This document shows, piece by piece, positions 17,550 through 26,428 of a stretch of DNA of 64,000 nucleotides; position 1 is the first letter of the stretch; every line of letters begins with the position of its first letter. The notes under the pieces are model-generated. The model was not told the DNA's origin. It ran no database searches and was given only the letters and a program-made list of their open reading frames with translations. The position numbers and the translations under genes were made by a program. This DNA is from Pseudomonadota bacterium (GTDB lineage Bacteria; Pseudomonadota; Alphaproteobacteria; Caulobacterales; Caulobacteraceae), in the NCBI GenBank assembly GCA_020161365.1, contig JAIUNU010000007.1:1-64000 (forward strand), given 5' to 3'.

Positions 17550-18025
17550 ACGGACGACTTGAAGCCGCCCGTCTCTGGTGGGCGGGGCGCACGGGACGCG
17601 AGCAGGTGCTGCTGGCGGTCATGACGGCGGCGCTTATCGCGGTGCTGGGCTGGTATGGCTTCATCACGCCGCTGATGGCTACGTCACAGGCCGCGCGGGT
17701 TCGCGTTGAAAAGGCCTCGGTTCAATGGGCCAACCTGCGGGGTCTTGCGGCCGGCGCCAGCCGGTCAGCCGCCTCGGGCGGCGTCGCGCCGCAGGTGGTG
17801 GTCGAGGCCGCCGCGAGCAAGGTCGGCCTCCCGATCTCGCGCCACCGCCAGGACGCCAACGGCCGCTTCACGATCTGGATCGCGGCGATCGACGCGAAGA
17901 TTCTGCTGCCCTGGACCGCCAGCCTGGAGCGCGATAGCGGCGTCAAAGTCACCGACTTCACGGCTTCGCGCCTGGATAATGGTCTCATCGAGGCGGAGAT
18001 CACCTTCGCGCGCGCCGCGCCATGA
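17546..18025 (+). CDS. gspM: Type II secretion protein M
   Basis: 159 residues: a short cytoplasmic segment (WWAGRTGREQVLL), one membrane helix (about 23-45) and a periplasmic domain, as in GspM, which stabilises GspL. GTG start overlapping the gspL stop. The first Trp-Trp and the RE-x-VLL pattern are typical of the family. Assignment is firm from synteny. Confidence 0.9.
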   Translation: MNGRLEAARLWWAGRTGREQVLLAVMTAALIAVLGWYGFITPLMATSQAARVRVEKASVQWANLRGLAAGASRSAASGGVAPQVVVEAAASKVGLPISRHRQDANGRFTIWIAAIDAKILLPWTASLERDSGVKVTDFTASRLDNGLIEAEITFARAAP

Positions 18026-18747
18026 GCAATCGACTCCTCGTCGCGGCGCTCGCCATCGCCACCCTGATCATGATCGTGGTGCTCGCGCCGATGAGCCTTC
18101 TGACCGCGCGCCTCGCCAGAACCGAAGCGTTCGGCGCTGCCGGCGTGAGCGGCGCCGTCTGGCACGGCCGCCTGAAGGACGTGACGCTCGCCGGCGCCCC
18201 CATTGGAACGTGGAAGGGGGGGCTCAATCCCTTGGCTCTGGTTATGGGCCAGGTTCGGTTAGGCCTGAAGCATGACAAGGCGGGGTCAGATCAGCGAGCG
18301 ACCCTGCTGCTGAGCGGCCGCGACAAGGGCGTCGAGCGCCTCAGTCTGCGGACCTCCGCCGACCTGGCGCCCCTCGGGCTGCCGCTCACCGGCGATGTCG
18401 CCCTGCGAGATGTTTCGGCGGTCTTTCGGAACGGACGCTGCGCGCGGGCCGGCGGCGAGAATCGCCTGCGGCTTATCGGCGATGGCCCCTTGCGCGGTGC
18501 GGTGCTCAGCGGTGTCGCCGTCTGCCGCGCCGACACCTGGACCACCACGCTCAGCGGGCGGGCCGCCGGGGCGGACCTGACGCTGAGCGGCCGTATGCAG
18601 GGCGATGGTCGCTATCAACTGGAGATGTCTGCGGCGACGACGGACCCGGATCTGATCCAGGGCCTGGTGGCCAGCGGCTTCGTCCGCGACGCGACGGGCG
18701 TCCGGCGGTCGGTCGATGGCCGGCTAATCGCCGCGTCAGTGAAGTAG
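18022..18747 (+). CDS. gspN: Type II secretion protein N
   Basis: 241 residues with one N-terminal membrane helix (LLVAALAIATLIMIVVLAPM) and a periplasmic domain containing GVSGAVWHGRLKDVTLAGAPIGTWK (family pattern VxGTvWxGxa). GspN is optional and absent from many T2SS, and its role is unsettled. It is the last gene of the 12-gene operon; its final 12 bases overlap the convergent prepilin peptidase gene. Confidence 0.88.
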   Translation: MSNRLLVAALAIATLIMIVVLAPMSLLTARLARTEAFGAAGVSGAVWHGRLKDVTLAGAPIGTWKGGLNPLALVMGQVRLGLKHDKAGSDQRATLLLSGRDKGVERLSLRTSADLAPLGLPLTGDVALRDVSAVFRNGRCARAGGENRLRLIGDGPLRGAVLSGVAVCRADTWTTTLSGRAAGADLTLSGRMQGDGRYQLEMSAATTDPDLIQGLVASGFVRDATGVRRSVDGRLIAASVK

Positions 18748-19497
18748 CGCGTGTAACGGGCCCCAGAGCCAGGTCAGCCACGCCCCGACCGCCAGGAATG
18801 TTCCAAACGGAAGCTGCTGGCCGGCGGCGAAGCGGCGTCGCACAATCGCTTGGGCGATCGCCACGCTGAGGCCGGCGACGCAGGACCAGATCAGCACGGA
18901 AGGCAGGCCCTGCCATCCGACCCAGGCGCCGATGGCGCCGAGCAGACGTGGATCTCCGCCGCCGAGACCGTCAAACCCTCTGACCCGCTTGTAGAGCCAC
19001 GCGATCAGGGCCAACCCGCCATAGCCCACGGCAGCGCCGACGAAGGGCGTCCAGACCGGGGCCTCGCCGATCACCAGCGTCGCGATCATCCCCAGGGCGC
19101 CGAACGGCAGGGTCAACCTGTCGGGAAGCCACAGGTGCTCGGCGTCGATCGTCGCAATCAGCAGCAGCGCCCAGCCGAAAAGCGCGGTCACCGCAACCCA
19201 TTCGCCCGAGAAGGCGAACGCGCTCCAGGCCGCGATCAGCAGGCATCCACTTTCGAGGAGCGGGTATCGCCACGGAATTGCCGCTCTGCAGGTCCTGCAC
19301 CGCCCCCGCAGCGCCAGGAAGCTGAACAGCGGAAAAAGATCAATCAAGCCCAGCTGACGCCCACAAGCGTCGCAAGCGGATCGAGACATCGCCCAGGGAC
19401 GCTCCGCCGGCAGGCGAAGCGTCAGCAGGCCGATAAAGCTGCCGACAAAAGGCGCGAGGATCAGAGCCGAAACGGCCCAGAGCTGGTCGATGGTCAA
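18736..19497 (-). CDS. gspO: Prepilin peptidase / N-methyltransferase (A24 aspartyl protease)
   Basis: 253 residues, polytopic inner-membrane protein. The zinc-type cytoplasmic loop has C42-x2-C45 and C67-x2-C70. Catalytic aspartates are D118 (ATIDAEHLWLPD) and D182 in GGGDPRLLG; the family consensus is GxGDxKL, so Lys is replaced by Arg here. It cleaves the Gly/Phe leader of pseudopilins G-K and methylates the new N-terminus. It is transcribed convergently to gspN with a 12-bp tail overlap. The same enzyme could also process type IV pilins encoded elsewhere. Confidence 0.93.
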   Translation of the reverse strand: MTIDQLWAVSALILAPFVGSFIGLLTLRLPAERPWAMSRSACDACGRQLGLIDLFPLFSFLALRGRCRTCRAAIPWRYPLLESGCLLIAAWSAFAFSGEWVAVTALFGWALLLIATIDAEHLWLPDRLTLPFGALGMIATLVIGEAPVWTPFVGAAVGYGGLALIAWLYKRVRGFDGLGGGDPRLLGAIGAWVGWQGLPSVLIWSCVAGLSVAIAQAIVRRRFAAGQQLPFGTFLAVGAWLTWLWGPLHALLH

Positions 19498-19668
19498 GAG
19501 CGGCTCCGAAGGTGAAAGGAGCCTTGGCCCAGACCCGTCCGAACGACAATCGCCTAAGCGGCGAAGGGATCAAATTTCCTAGCGTGACTCAGCGGAACCC
19601 GTTCCGCATCTGGCGCGGTGGTGAGAGCCCAAGGGGGCGCATAGTGTTGCTAGCGATGTTTTGAGAAC

Positions 19669-19745
19669 TGGCGCACCCGACACGATTCGAACGTGTGACC
19701 TTTGCCTTCGGAGGGCAACGCTCTATCCAGCTGAGCTACGGGTGC
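19669..19745 (-). tRNA. tRNA-Arg(CCG)
   Basis: Full 77-nt cloverleaf on the minus strand. The acceptor stem GCACCCG/CGGGTGC is perfect, followed by discriminator G and an encoded CCA. D-arm TAGCTCAGCTGGATAGAG, anticodon loop CTCCGAA (anticodon CCG, reading CGG) and T-arm with TTCGAATC are all regular. Confidence 0.96.
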
Positions 19746-19831
19746 CTTCTCGCCGCCTTGCAAGACCAAGGAGACGGGAAGCGGGTCTTAGCCGAAAGGC
19801 GAGGCGGGCGCAAACGGTCTCGCGCGGTCGC

Positions 19832-21148
19832 TCATGCCTTTCCCATATAGATGAAGCGGATCACGAAGAGGCCGGCCAAGACGAACAGCAGCCAGTCCTT
19901 GGGCTTGGCCTTGCCGCGCAGAAGGGTCAGGCCCGCATAGGCGGTGATGCCGAAGGCGAGACCATTGGCGATCGAGAAGGTCAGCGGGATGGCGATGACC
20001 GTCAGGAAGGCCGGGATGGCGACGCCCGGATCATCCCAGTCGACGTCGGCCAGAGCGCCAACCATCATCGAGCCGACGACGATCAGAGCCGGTGCGGTGG
20101 CGGCGGCGGGGATGGCCTGGACCCAGGGGGCGAAGAACAGGGTCAGCAGGAACAGCACCCCCACCACCACGGCGGTCAGGCCTGTGCGGCCGCCCTCGGC
20201 GACGCCCGAGGCGCTCTCGATATAGCTGACGACGGTCGAGGTTCCGGCCAGCGAACCGCCGATGGTGGCGATCGAGTCGGCGGTGAGGATGCGGTTGAGG
20301 CGCGGGATCGTGCCGTCGGGCTGGACGAGGCCGGCCTTCTTGGTCACCGCGACCAGCGTGCCGACATTGTCGAACAGGTCGACGAACAGGAAGACGAAAA
20401 TCACTTCGGCTAGCGCCATGCCCACCGCGCCGTTCAGGTGGAGAGCGGCGGGCACGTCGAGCTTGAAGGCCGTGGCGGTGAGGGCCGCCAGGCCGTACTC
20501 TCCGGGCGTGATCTTGGCCAGGCCCAGCGCCCAGGCGGCGCCGGCGGCCACGAGGATGCCGATCAGGATGGCGCCCTTGACCCGCCAGGCCATCAGGGCG
20601 CCCATGACCAGCAGGCCCAGGATCGACAGGGCGGCCGTGGGCTGGGTCAGGTCGCCCAGGGCCACCGTTGTGGCGGGGTCGGCGACGATGATGCCGGCTT
20701 CCTTCAGGCCGATGAAGGCGATGAACAGGCCCACCCCGGCCGCGACGGCCGAGAACAGCGGGCGCGGAATGGCGCCGACGATCAATTGGCGGATGCCAGC
20801 GACGGTCAGCACCAGGAACGCCACGCCCGACAGGAACACGCAGCCCAAGGCGGTTTCCCACGGAAGGCCCATGCCCTTGACCACCGTGAAGGTGAAATAG
20901 GCGTTCAGGCCCATGCCGGGCGCCAGGGCGATCGGATAGTTGGCGATCACGCCCATCAGAATGCTGCCCAGGCCCGCCGCTAGGCAGGTGGCGGCGGCCA
21001 CGGCCGCGATCGGCATGCCGGCCTGGCCCAGGATCGCCGGATTGACGATGACGATATAGGCCATGGTCAGGAAGGTGGTGAAACCGGCCAGCACCTCGGT
21101 GCGCACCGAGGTCCCTTGTTCCGACAGCTTAAAGGTCTTCTCGATCAT
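19832..21148 (-). CDS. AzgA-type guanine/hypoxanthine permease (NCS2 family)
   Basis: 438 residues, about 12-14 membrane segments. The N-terminus ([21 protein letters not shown]) and [12 protein letters not shown] are diagnostic of the AzgA/PbuG branch of the nucleobase-ascorbate transporters, which import guanine, hypoxanthine or adenine with protons. A second signature in the middle is [17 protein letters not shown]. The ATG overlaps the stop of the upstream NUP gene, so base release and base import are coupled. Exact purine specificity cannot be read from sequence. Confidence 0.93.
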   Translation of the reverse strand: MIEKTFKLSEQGTSVRTEVLAGFTTFLTMAYIVIVNPAILGQAGMPIAAVAAATCLAAGLGSILMGVIANYPIALAPGMGLNAYFTFTVVKGMGLPWETALGCVFLSGVAFLVLTVAGIRQLIVGAIPRPLFSAVAAGVGLFIAFIGLKEAGIIVADPATTVALGDLTQPTAALSILGLLVMGALMAWRVKGAILIGILVAAGAAWALGLAKITPGEYGLAALTATAFKLDVPAALHLNGAVGMALAEVIFVFLFVDLFDNVGTLVAVTKKAGLVQPDGTIPRLNRILTADSIATIGGSLAGTSTVVSYIESASGVAEGGRTGLTAVVVGVLFLLTLFFAPWVQAIPAAATAPALIVVGSMMVGALADVDWDDPGVAIPAFLTVIAIPLTFSIANGLAFGITAYAGLTLLRGKAKPKDWLLFVLAGLFVIRFIYMGKA

Positions 21149-22215
21149 TTCGCCGCGCCCCCGATCGCGGTCAGGTCCGGTGTGTTGGTCTCATAGCGGT
21201 CCCAGCGGCTCGTCAATTCCCGCACCACGACCGAGCCGACACGATAGGCCGAGTCGAATGCCGACACCGCGCCTTCGTCGTGGAAGGCGCGGGGAAAGGT
21301 CGGCGCGCCGAGCGGCGGGCGGGAGTAGTTACTGGCGGTGCGCAGGACCATCACGCGTTGGAAGTCGACGCGGCCGGCCTTGGCGTAGAGGTCGAGGACA
21401 TCGAGAATGCCCTGGTCTTCGCAATCGGTCATCACGAAGACGCCCGCACCGTCGGTCCATAGCTTGACCCAGTCCTGCGCCCACTGCGTGCGCCGGGCGC
21501 CGTGCCAGAACCGGGTCGCGCCCAGGGCCTCGCCTTTCAGCACGAAGGGCGGCCGCTGGGCGTTAGGTTCGCCGGCATAGGGGGCCCGCAGCGCGGCAAG
21601 GCCGGGGTGATCGGGAATCTCGACCTTGGCGGTCAGGCTGTAGGCCCAATCGACCAGCCGCCAGTTCAGCGCCCAGACCATGCCCGAGGAGCCCTCGGCA
21701 GAGCCTTTCACGTTGGGACGCTCGGTCTCCAGGGCGTAGAGGCCGTAAGGCCAGTCGGCGGGGATCTCGCGGTCGTCGACCTCGTAGATCGGATCGGCGT
21801 CGACGACATAGCGCGCCCAAGCGGCGCTGCCGATCGATGCGGCCTTGGGATCGACGCCGGCGATGCCGGCGACCAGCCAGTAGGTCTTGGAGAAGTCGAA
21901 ACGCTTGTCGAGCAGCAGGGCGGCGACGCTTTCGCGGGCCCGGGCGCGCATGTCGGTCATCACGCCCAGCACGCCGTCCTTGGGCGAATAGCGGGCCGGA
22001 TTCCGTAGGCCTGGGACCTGGATGGTTTCGGTGAGCGGCAGGCCTTCGACCCAGGGCTGAAACTCGCCTGGCCGGTCACCCGTCACCGCACCGATCTCGA
22101 AGGTGGTCAGGACGACGACCTTCACCGGGATCGGCTTTGCGGGCTGGGCGTGCGACACCGCGCCTAGCCCCAGCCACAAGCCCAGCATCAGTCCAAGAAA
22201 TCGCATCGCCCTCAC
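21145..22215 (-). CDS. Purine nucleoside permease (NUP) family protein, exported
   Basis: About 356 residues. A signal peptide ends near SHAQ, then a single NUP domain begins KVVVLTTFEIGAVTGDRPGEFQPW and continues with TYWLVAGIAGVDPKAASIGSAAWARYVVD. The family is named for a Candida purine nucleoside transporter but resembles nucleoside phosphorylases. The signal peptide suggests a periplasmic nucleoside-cleaving or binding protein feeding the permease that overlaps it by four bases. Start is GTG 22215 (AAGG five bases upstream) or ATG 22206. Function as hydrolase or phosphorylase versus transport is unresolved. Confidence 0.85.
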   Translation of the reverse strand: MRAMRFLGLMLGLWLGLGAVSHAQPAKPIPVKVVVLTTFEIGAVTGDRPGEFQPWVEGLPLTETIQVPGLRNPARYSPKDGVLGVMTDMRARARESVAALLLDKRFDFSKTYWLVAGIAGVDPKAASIGSAAWARYVVDADPIYEVDDREIPADWPYGLYALETERPNVKGSAEGSSGMVWALNWRLVDWAYSLTAKVEIPDHPGLAALRAPYAGEPNAQRPPFVLKGEALGATRFWHGARRTQWAQDWVKLWTDGAGVFVMTDCEDQGILDVLDLYAKAGRVDFQRVMVLRTASNYSRPPLGAPTFPRAFHDEGAVSAFDSAYRVGSVVVRELTSRWDRYETNTPDLTAIGGAAK

Positions 22216-22306
22216 GCCCGCCTTACCCCGGAGGCGCGAAGCTGGCGCGCGCCGCCCACCCTGACAAGCGGGTATCGTCGTCCGGCGGCGAGGTCGCGCG
22301 GAGTGA

Positions 22307-23269
22307 TCAGTCCTTGGTCGGATCGGCGGCGTTGGGATTGCCGTAGGTCAGGGCGACGAAGACGTCCTCGAGATCGGGGTCCTCAGTGGCGATGTCCTTG
22401 ATCTGAACCCCGCTGGCGCGCACGGCGGCCAACACCTGCTCGACGCTGGACTGGCCGGTGCGATAACTGACCGAGAAGCCGCCGCCTGACCGCAGCTTGG
22501 TGTCGAAGCCCTGCAACGCCGGGGCGACCGTCACCGGGCTTTCCGGGGTGACCACGACATTGCGGCTGTCCATCCGGCTGAGCAGCTTGGCCGTCGGCTC
22601 GCAGGCGACGACCTCCCCGCGATTGACGATGGCGATCTCGTCGCAGAGTTCCTGTGCTTCTTCCAGATAGTGGGTGGTGAGCACGATGGTCACACCCAGC
22701 TGGTTCAGGCCCGTCACATATTGCCAGAGCTGGCGGCGCAGTTCGACATCGACCCCGGCCGTGGGCTCATCCAGGATCAGGACCGGCGGCTGGTGGACCA
22801 TGGCCTTGGCCACCATCAGGCGGCGCTTCATGCCGCCCGACAGCTGACGCACATAGGCGTTGGCCTTGTCGCCAAGCCCCAGGGCGTTGAGCAGTTCGTC
22901 GGTGCGCCGCTCGTTCTTGGGCACACCATAGAAACCCGCCTGCACCTCCAGCGACTCGCGCGGGGTGAAGAAGACGTCGGCGGCCAGTTCCTGCGGCACC
23001 ACGCCGATGGCGGCGCGGGCGTCGCGCGGGCGCTGGTCGATGTCGCGCCCCCAGATCCGTACCGTGCCGGAGCTCTTGCGGACTAAGCCCGCCAGGATGT
23101 TGATGAAGGTCGACTTGCCGGCGCCGTTGGGTCCCAGCAGTCCAAAGATCGAGCCGCGCGGAATCTTCAGGTCGATCCCGTTCAGCGCCCGTTTCTCCGG
23201 CGAGGTCTTGGTGCCGGCGTAGGTCTTGTAGAGGCCTTCGGCTTCGATGGCGTAGGCGGGCAGGTCCAT
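22307..23269 (-). CDS. ABC transporter ATP-binding protein (ABC-2 exporter type)
   Basis: About 320 residues. Walker A GPNGAGKS, Q-loop (VVPQEL), signature LSGGMKRR, Walker B VLILDEPTAGVD and switch His (LTTH) are complete. It resembles YadG/CcmA-like ATPases of drug or polysaccharide exporters, with a C-terminal DUF4162-like tail ending in DPDLEDVFVALT. No permease gene is adjacent in this window, so the partner must be elsewhere. The frame is open upstream; the ATG at 23269 follows TTTGGACGC, while 23311 or 23380 would add Pro- or Arg-rich residues unlike the family. Confidence 0.88.
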   Translation of the reverse strand: MDLPAYAIEAEGLYKTYAGTKTSPEKRALNGIDLKIPRGSIFGLLGPNGAGKSTFINILAGLVRKSSGTVRIWGRDIDQRPRDARAAIGVVPQELAADVFFTPRESLEVQAGFYGVPKNERRTDELLNALGLGDKANAYVRQLSGGMKRRLMVAKAMVHQPPVLILDEPTAGVDVELRRQLWQYVTGLNQLGVTIVLTTHYLEEAQELCDEIAIVNRGEVVACEPTAKLLSRMDSRNVVVTPESPVTVAPALQGFDTKLRSGGGFSVSYRTGQSSVEQVLAAVRASGVQIKDIATEDPDLEDVFVALTYGNPNAADPTKD

Positions 23270-23410
23270 GGAGCGTCCAAAGCGGGGCGGCGGCGGGCCG
23301 GGAAACGTCATTAGGGGCGTGCGTCGATTGACGGCGCCTTTCGGCGTCGCATAGGTATGCCTCGTTCGCCGCCGCGCCAAGGCCGCGTTCCGAATTCAGG
23401 GATAGCCCAC

Positions 23411-23695
23411 ATGGCCAAGGCCAAGATCAAGCCCGCTAACGCCACCGTTCCGACGGCCATGGACCCGGCCGCCATCGCCGGTCCCGCGCCTGAGACGATC
23501 ATGGTCCGCTCGCACCGCATCGCCTGCGACGGCGTCGGCGGGGCGTTGGGTCATCCGCGCGTGTGGCTCGAGATGGGCGCGGCCGGCTTTGTCGACTGCC
23601 CCTACTGCGACCGTCGGTTCGTGGCGACGACGGGCGAGGGCGACGAGAGCGAGCTTCTGGCGCCGGGCGTCTATGAAGGCGCCGGCGGCCACTAG
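23411..23695 (+). CDS. Zinc-finger (CHCC-type) protein
   Basis: 94 residues. The C-terminal half contains a CHCC-type site: Cys in IACDGVGG, His in LGHPRVWLEM and the pair CPYC. This matches the small alphaproteobacterial zinc-finger family related to the C-terminal domain of mitochondrial complex I subunit NDUFS6. The first 30 residues are Ala/Pro-rich. AGGGA lies well spaced before the ATG. It is divergent from the ABC gene and 19 bases ahead of the thioesterase gene. Role unknown; metal binding is likely. Confidence 0.82.
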   Translation: MAKAKIKPANATVPTAMDPAAIAGPAPETIMVRSHRIACDGVGGALGHPRVWLEMGAAGFVDCPYCDRRFVATTGEGDESELLAPGVYEGAGGH

Positions 23696-23714
23696 GCCGC
23701 GCCCCTTGGCTCCA

Positions 23715-24143
23715 ATGAACAACATCCCTGCGGCTCAGCGCGCCGAAACCCTCGCCAAGGCTTGGGAGAAGGCCGAGTGGCCGCATGAGGCGCCGGTGCT
23801 GCGCGCCATCGCCATGCCGTCGGATACCAATCCCGAGGGCGACATCTTCGGCGGCTGGCTGCTGTCGCAGATGGACCTCGCCGCCGCCTCGATCGCGTTC
23901 CACCGCGCGGCGGGCCGCTGCGCCACCATCGCGATCGATGGCATGACCTTCATCAGCCCGGTGTTCGTCGGCGACGAGGTCAGCCTGTTCGCGAGGGTGA
24001 TCCATACCGGCCGCACTTCGCTGAAGGTGCAGGTCGAGGCCTGGCGTCGCCCACGCGACAGCGAACAGGCGCACAAGGTCACCGAGGGCGTGTTCACCTT
24101 CGTCGCTATCGACGAGAACCGAAAATCCCGTCCGCTCCCCTAG
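23715..24143 (+). CDS. Acyl-CoA thioesterase, YciA-like hotdog
   Basis: 142 residues, a single hotdog domain with the YciA/BACH pattern: MPSDTNPEGDIFGGWLLSQMD, then FISPVFVGDEVSLFARV, KVTEGVFTFVAID. The Asp of the GGW-x-M-D helix is the usual catalytic residue. It hydrolyses acyl-CoA to free acid and CoA in the cytoplasm. The adjacent acyl-CoA ligase is on the opposite strand and not co-transcribed. Confidence 0.9.
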   Translation: MNNIPAAQRAETLAKAWEKAEWPHEAPVLRAIAMPSDTNPEGDIFGGWLLSQMDLAAASIAFHRAAGRCATIAIDGMTFISPVFVGDEVSLFARVIHTGRTSLKVQVEAWRRPRDSEQAHKVTEGVFTFVAIDENRKSRPLP

Positions 24144-24185
24144 AGCGGCTTGCATGACCGGACGGGACGGGCGTCAGATAGGCGC

Positions 24186-24275
24186 ATGAGCACCCCCGTC
24201 TTCAATCTCGACCTTCTATCGTTCACCCCGTTGATCGTCGTTCGCGCCCAAGCGACGGCGGGCTATCCATGGTGA
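24186..24275 (+). CDS. Possible 29-residue leader ORF before the GNAT gene
   Basis: ATG at 24186 opens MSTPVFNLDLLSFTPLIVV and continues to a TGA at 24273-24275 that overlaps the acetyltransferase start (ATGGTGA). Translation through it would couple to the next gene. No homologue is recognised and it could be chance. The upstream Shine-Dalgarno sequence is poor (GATAGGCGC). Confidence 0.3.
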   Translation: MSTPVFNLDLLSFTPLIVVRAQATAGYPW

Positions 24276-24745
24276 AGCTGCGCGCTGCCGGTCCCGGCGA
24301 TCTGGGCTGGATCATCCAGCGGCACGGCGAACTCTACGCCGCCGAGCAGGGTTGGGACCATCGGTTCGAGGGCGTCGTCGCCGGGGTCGTCGCCGACTAT
24401 GTAAAGACCCACGATCCGGCTCGCGAGGCCTGCTGGATCGCCGACCACGAGGGCCGGCCGGTTGGCTCGATCATGCTGGCCAAGGAGACCGAAACGGTCG
24501 GCCGCCTGCGCCTGCTGCTGGTCGAGCCCTCGGTGCGAGGCCTGGGCGTCGGCGAGACCCTGATCGCCGCCTGCATCGCTCGCGCCCGTGAGGCGGGCTA
24601 TGCGGAGATGGTGCTGTGGACCCAGAGCATCCTGCTGCCGGCCCGCCGCCTCTACGCCCGCTTTGGCTTCGTGCTGGAGGAAAGCTGGAACTATGCGGGC
24701 TTCGCCGAGGGGCTGGTGTCGGAGAGCTGGCGACTGAAGCTGTAG
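24269..24745 (+). CDS. GNAT-family N-acetyltransferase
   Basis: 158 residues with a standard GNAT fold: acetyl-CoA pyrophosphate loop RGLGVGETLI (motif A), preceded by strand RLRLLLVEPSV and followed by LARRLYARFGF-like motif B (PARRLYARFGFVLEES). It resembles the acetyltransferase half of MarR-GNAT fusion proteins, but no MarR domain is present here. Substrate unknown. Confidence 0.88.
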   Translation: MVKLRAAGPGDLGWIIQRHGELYAAEQGWDHRFEGVVAGVVADYVKTHDPAREACWIADHEGRPVGSIMLAKETETVGRLRLLLVEPSVRGLGVGETLIAACIARAREAGYAEMVLWTQSILLPARRLYARFGFVLEESWNYAGFAEGLVSESWRLKL

Positions 24746-26365
24746 TCAGCCGATCAGGTGGTCCTTCCACGCTTGGCGCAGGACCTTCTTGTCGATCTTG
24801 CCCGTCGCGGTCAGCGGCACGGCGGCGAAGACCACGTCGTCGGGCGTCCACCATTTGACGATCCGGGGCGCCAGGTAGTCGAGCACGGCGTCCTTGCTGA
24901 CCTCAGCGCCGTCGTGGGGCTCGATGACCAGGATCGGGCGCTCTTCCCATTTAGGATGTGGCACGCCGATCACGGCGGCGATCTTCACCCCTGGGCAGCC
25001 GACGGCGACGTTTTCCAGGTCGATCGAGCTAATCCACTCGCCGCCCGACTTGATGACGTCCTTCTGGCGATCGGTGATCCGCATGAAGCCGTTGGCGTCC
25101 AGGGTAGCGATGTCGCCGGTGTCGAAGAAGCCGTCGTCGCGGGCGGCGTTGGCGTCCTTTCGGAAATAGCGCTTCACCACCCAGGGGCCGCGCACCAGGA
25201 GGGCGCCCGAGGTCTCTCCGTCCCAGGGCGCGGCCTGGCCGTCCTCGGTCTCGACCTTCAGCTCGATGCCGAACTGCAGCCGGCCCTGGCGGGTCCAGAT
25301 GGCCTCGTCCATCGCCTCCTCGCCCAGCGACGCGAGCGCCGGGGTGGGGGTGGCGACGACGCCGATCGGACAGGTCTCGGTCATGCCCCAGATCTGCAGG
25401 GTCTGGACGCCGTAGCGGCGCTTGAAGGTTTCGGCCATGGCCCGCGGCACCGCGCTGCCGCCGATCACCACCTTCTGCAGGCTGTCGGGCCGCTCGCCGG
25501 CTTTGTCCAGCCAGTCCAGGTACATGGTCCAGATGGTTGGGACGCCGCCTGTGAAGGTGACGCCCTCGCCGACGATCAGCTGGTGCAGGCTGGCGCCGTC
25601 CATCTTGTCGGCGGGCAGCACGAGCTTGGCGCCGCAGATCGGCGCGCTGAACGGCAGACCCCAAGCGGTGGCGTGGTAGAGGCTGGAGCAGGGCATCACC
25701 ACGTCGAACGGCGTGAAGCCGAAGGCGCTGTTCAGGCCGCCCGCCATGGCGTGCAGCACCACGGCCCTGTGCGAATAGAGCACGCCCTTGGGATCACCCG
25801 TGGTGCCCGAGGTGTAGCAGAGGAAGGCCCCGGCGTTTTCGTCGAAGCTGGGCCAGGCAAGCGTGTCCGGCTCGCCTTCGATCAGGGTTTCGTAGCTGAT
25901 CGCGCCAACCGCGCCGGCGATGGTCCGCTCGGCGTCCGACAGCATGACGAAGGTCTTCACTGTGGTCAGTTGCGGGGCGATCCGCTCGACCAGGGCCTGG
26001 AAGTTGCGCTCGAAGAAAAGCACCGAACTTTCGGCGTGATTGATCGTGTAGACGATCTGCTCGTCGAACAGCCGAGGATTGGCCGTGTGCAGCACAGCGC
26101 CGATGCCGGGCGCGGCATAGAACAGCTCCAGGTGCCGATGGGTGTTCCAGGCCAGGGAGGTGACGCGGTCGCCGGCCTTGATCCCCAGTCGCTGCAGCGC
26201 ATGGGCCGCCTGAGCCGACCGGCGCGCTAGGCCCGCATAGTCGTAGCGGTGCAGCGGCTCGTCGATCAGTCGCGAGACGATCTCGCGCGCGCCGTGGGCC
26301 TGGGCGGCATAGGTCAGGATACCGCTGATCATCAGCGGCGTCGTCTGCATCAGGCCCGGAATCAT
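24746..26365 (-). CDS. Fatty acyl-CoA ligase (AMP-forming, AlkK/FadD-like)
   Basis: 539 residues. AMP-binding P-loop [12 protein letters not shown], adenine motif (WGMTETCP), [18 protein letters not shown] and the A10 lysine region ([13 protein letters not shown]) are complete. The N-terminus ([15 protein letters not shown]) resembles medium/long-chain ligases of the AlkK type. It activates fatty acids to acyl-CoA in the cytoplasm. It follows leuB by 63 bases on the same strand but is not leucine-related; it may be read through from the leu operon or have its own promoter. Confidence 0.9.
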   Translation of the reverse strand: MIPGLMQTTPLMISGILTYAAQAHGAREIVSRLIDEPLHRYDYAGLARRSAQAAHALQRLGIKAGDRVTSLAWNTHRHLELFYAAPGIGAVLHTANPRLFDEQIVYTINHAESSVLFFERNFQALVERIAPQLTTVKTFVMLSDAERTIAGAVGAISYETLIEGEPDTLAWPSFDENAGAFLCYTSGTTGDPKGVLYSHRAVVLHAMAGGLNSAFGFTPFDVVMPCSSLYHATAWGLPFSAPICGAKLVLPADKMDGASLHQLIVGEGVTFTGGVPTIWTMYLDWLDKAGERPDSLQKVVIGGSAVPRAMAETFKRRYGVQTLQIWGMTETCPIGVVATPTPALASLGEEAMDEAIWTRQGRLQFGIELKVETEDGQAAPWDGETSGALLVRGPWVVKRYFRKDANAARDDGFFDTGDIATLDANGFMRITDRQKDVIKSGGEWISSIDLENVAVGCPGVKIAAVIGVPHPKWEERPILVIEPHDGAEVSKDAVLDYLAPRIVKWWTPDDVVFAAVPLTATGKIDKKVLRQAWKDHLIG

Positions 26366-26428
26366 GGGCTCCTCCCAACTCTTGTTGTTGGGGGAGCCTA
26401 GAGGGTGAAACGCTTGTTGGAAAAGGCC

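Noticed and set aside
24746..26365. Acyl-CoA ligase as part of a secondary-metabolite cluster
   Set aside because: No PKS/NRPS or tailoring genes adjoin; the neighbours are leucine biosynthesis and a GNAT gene.
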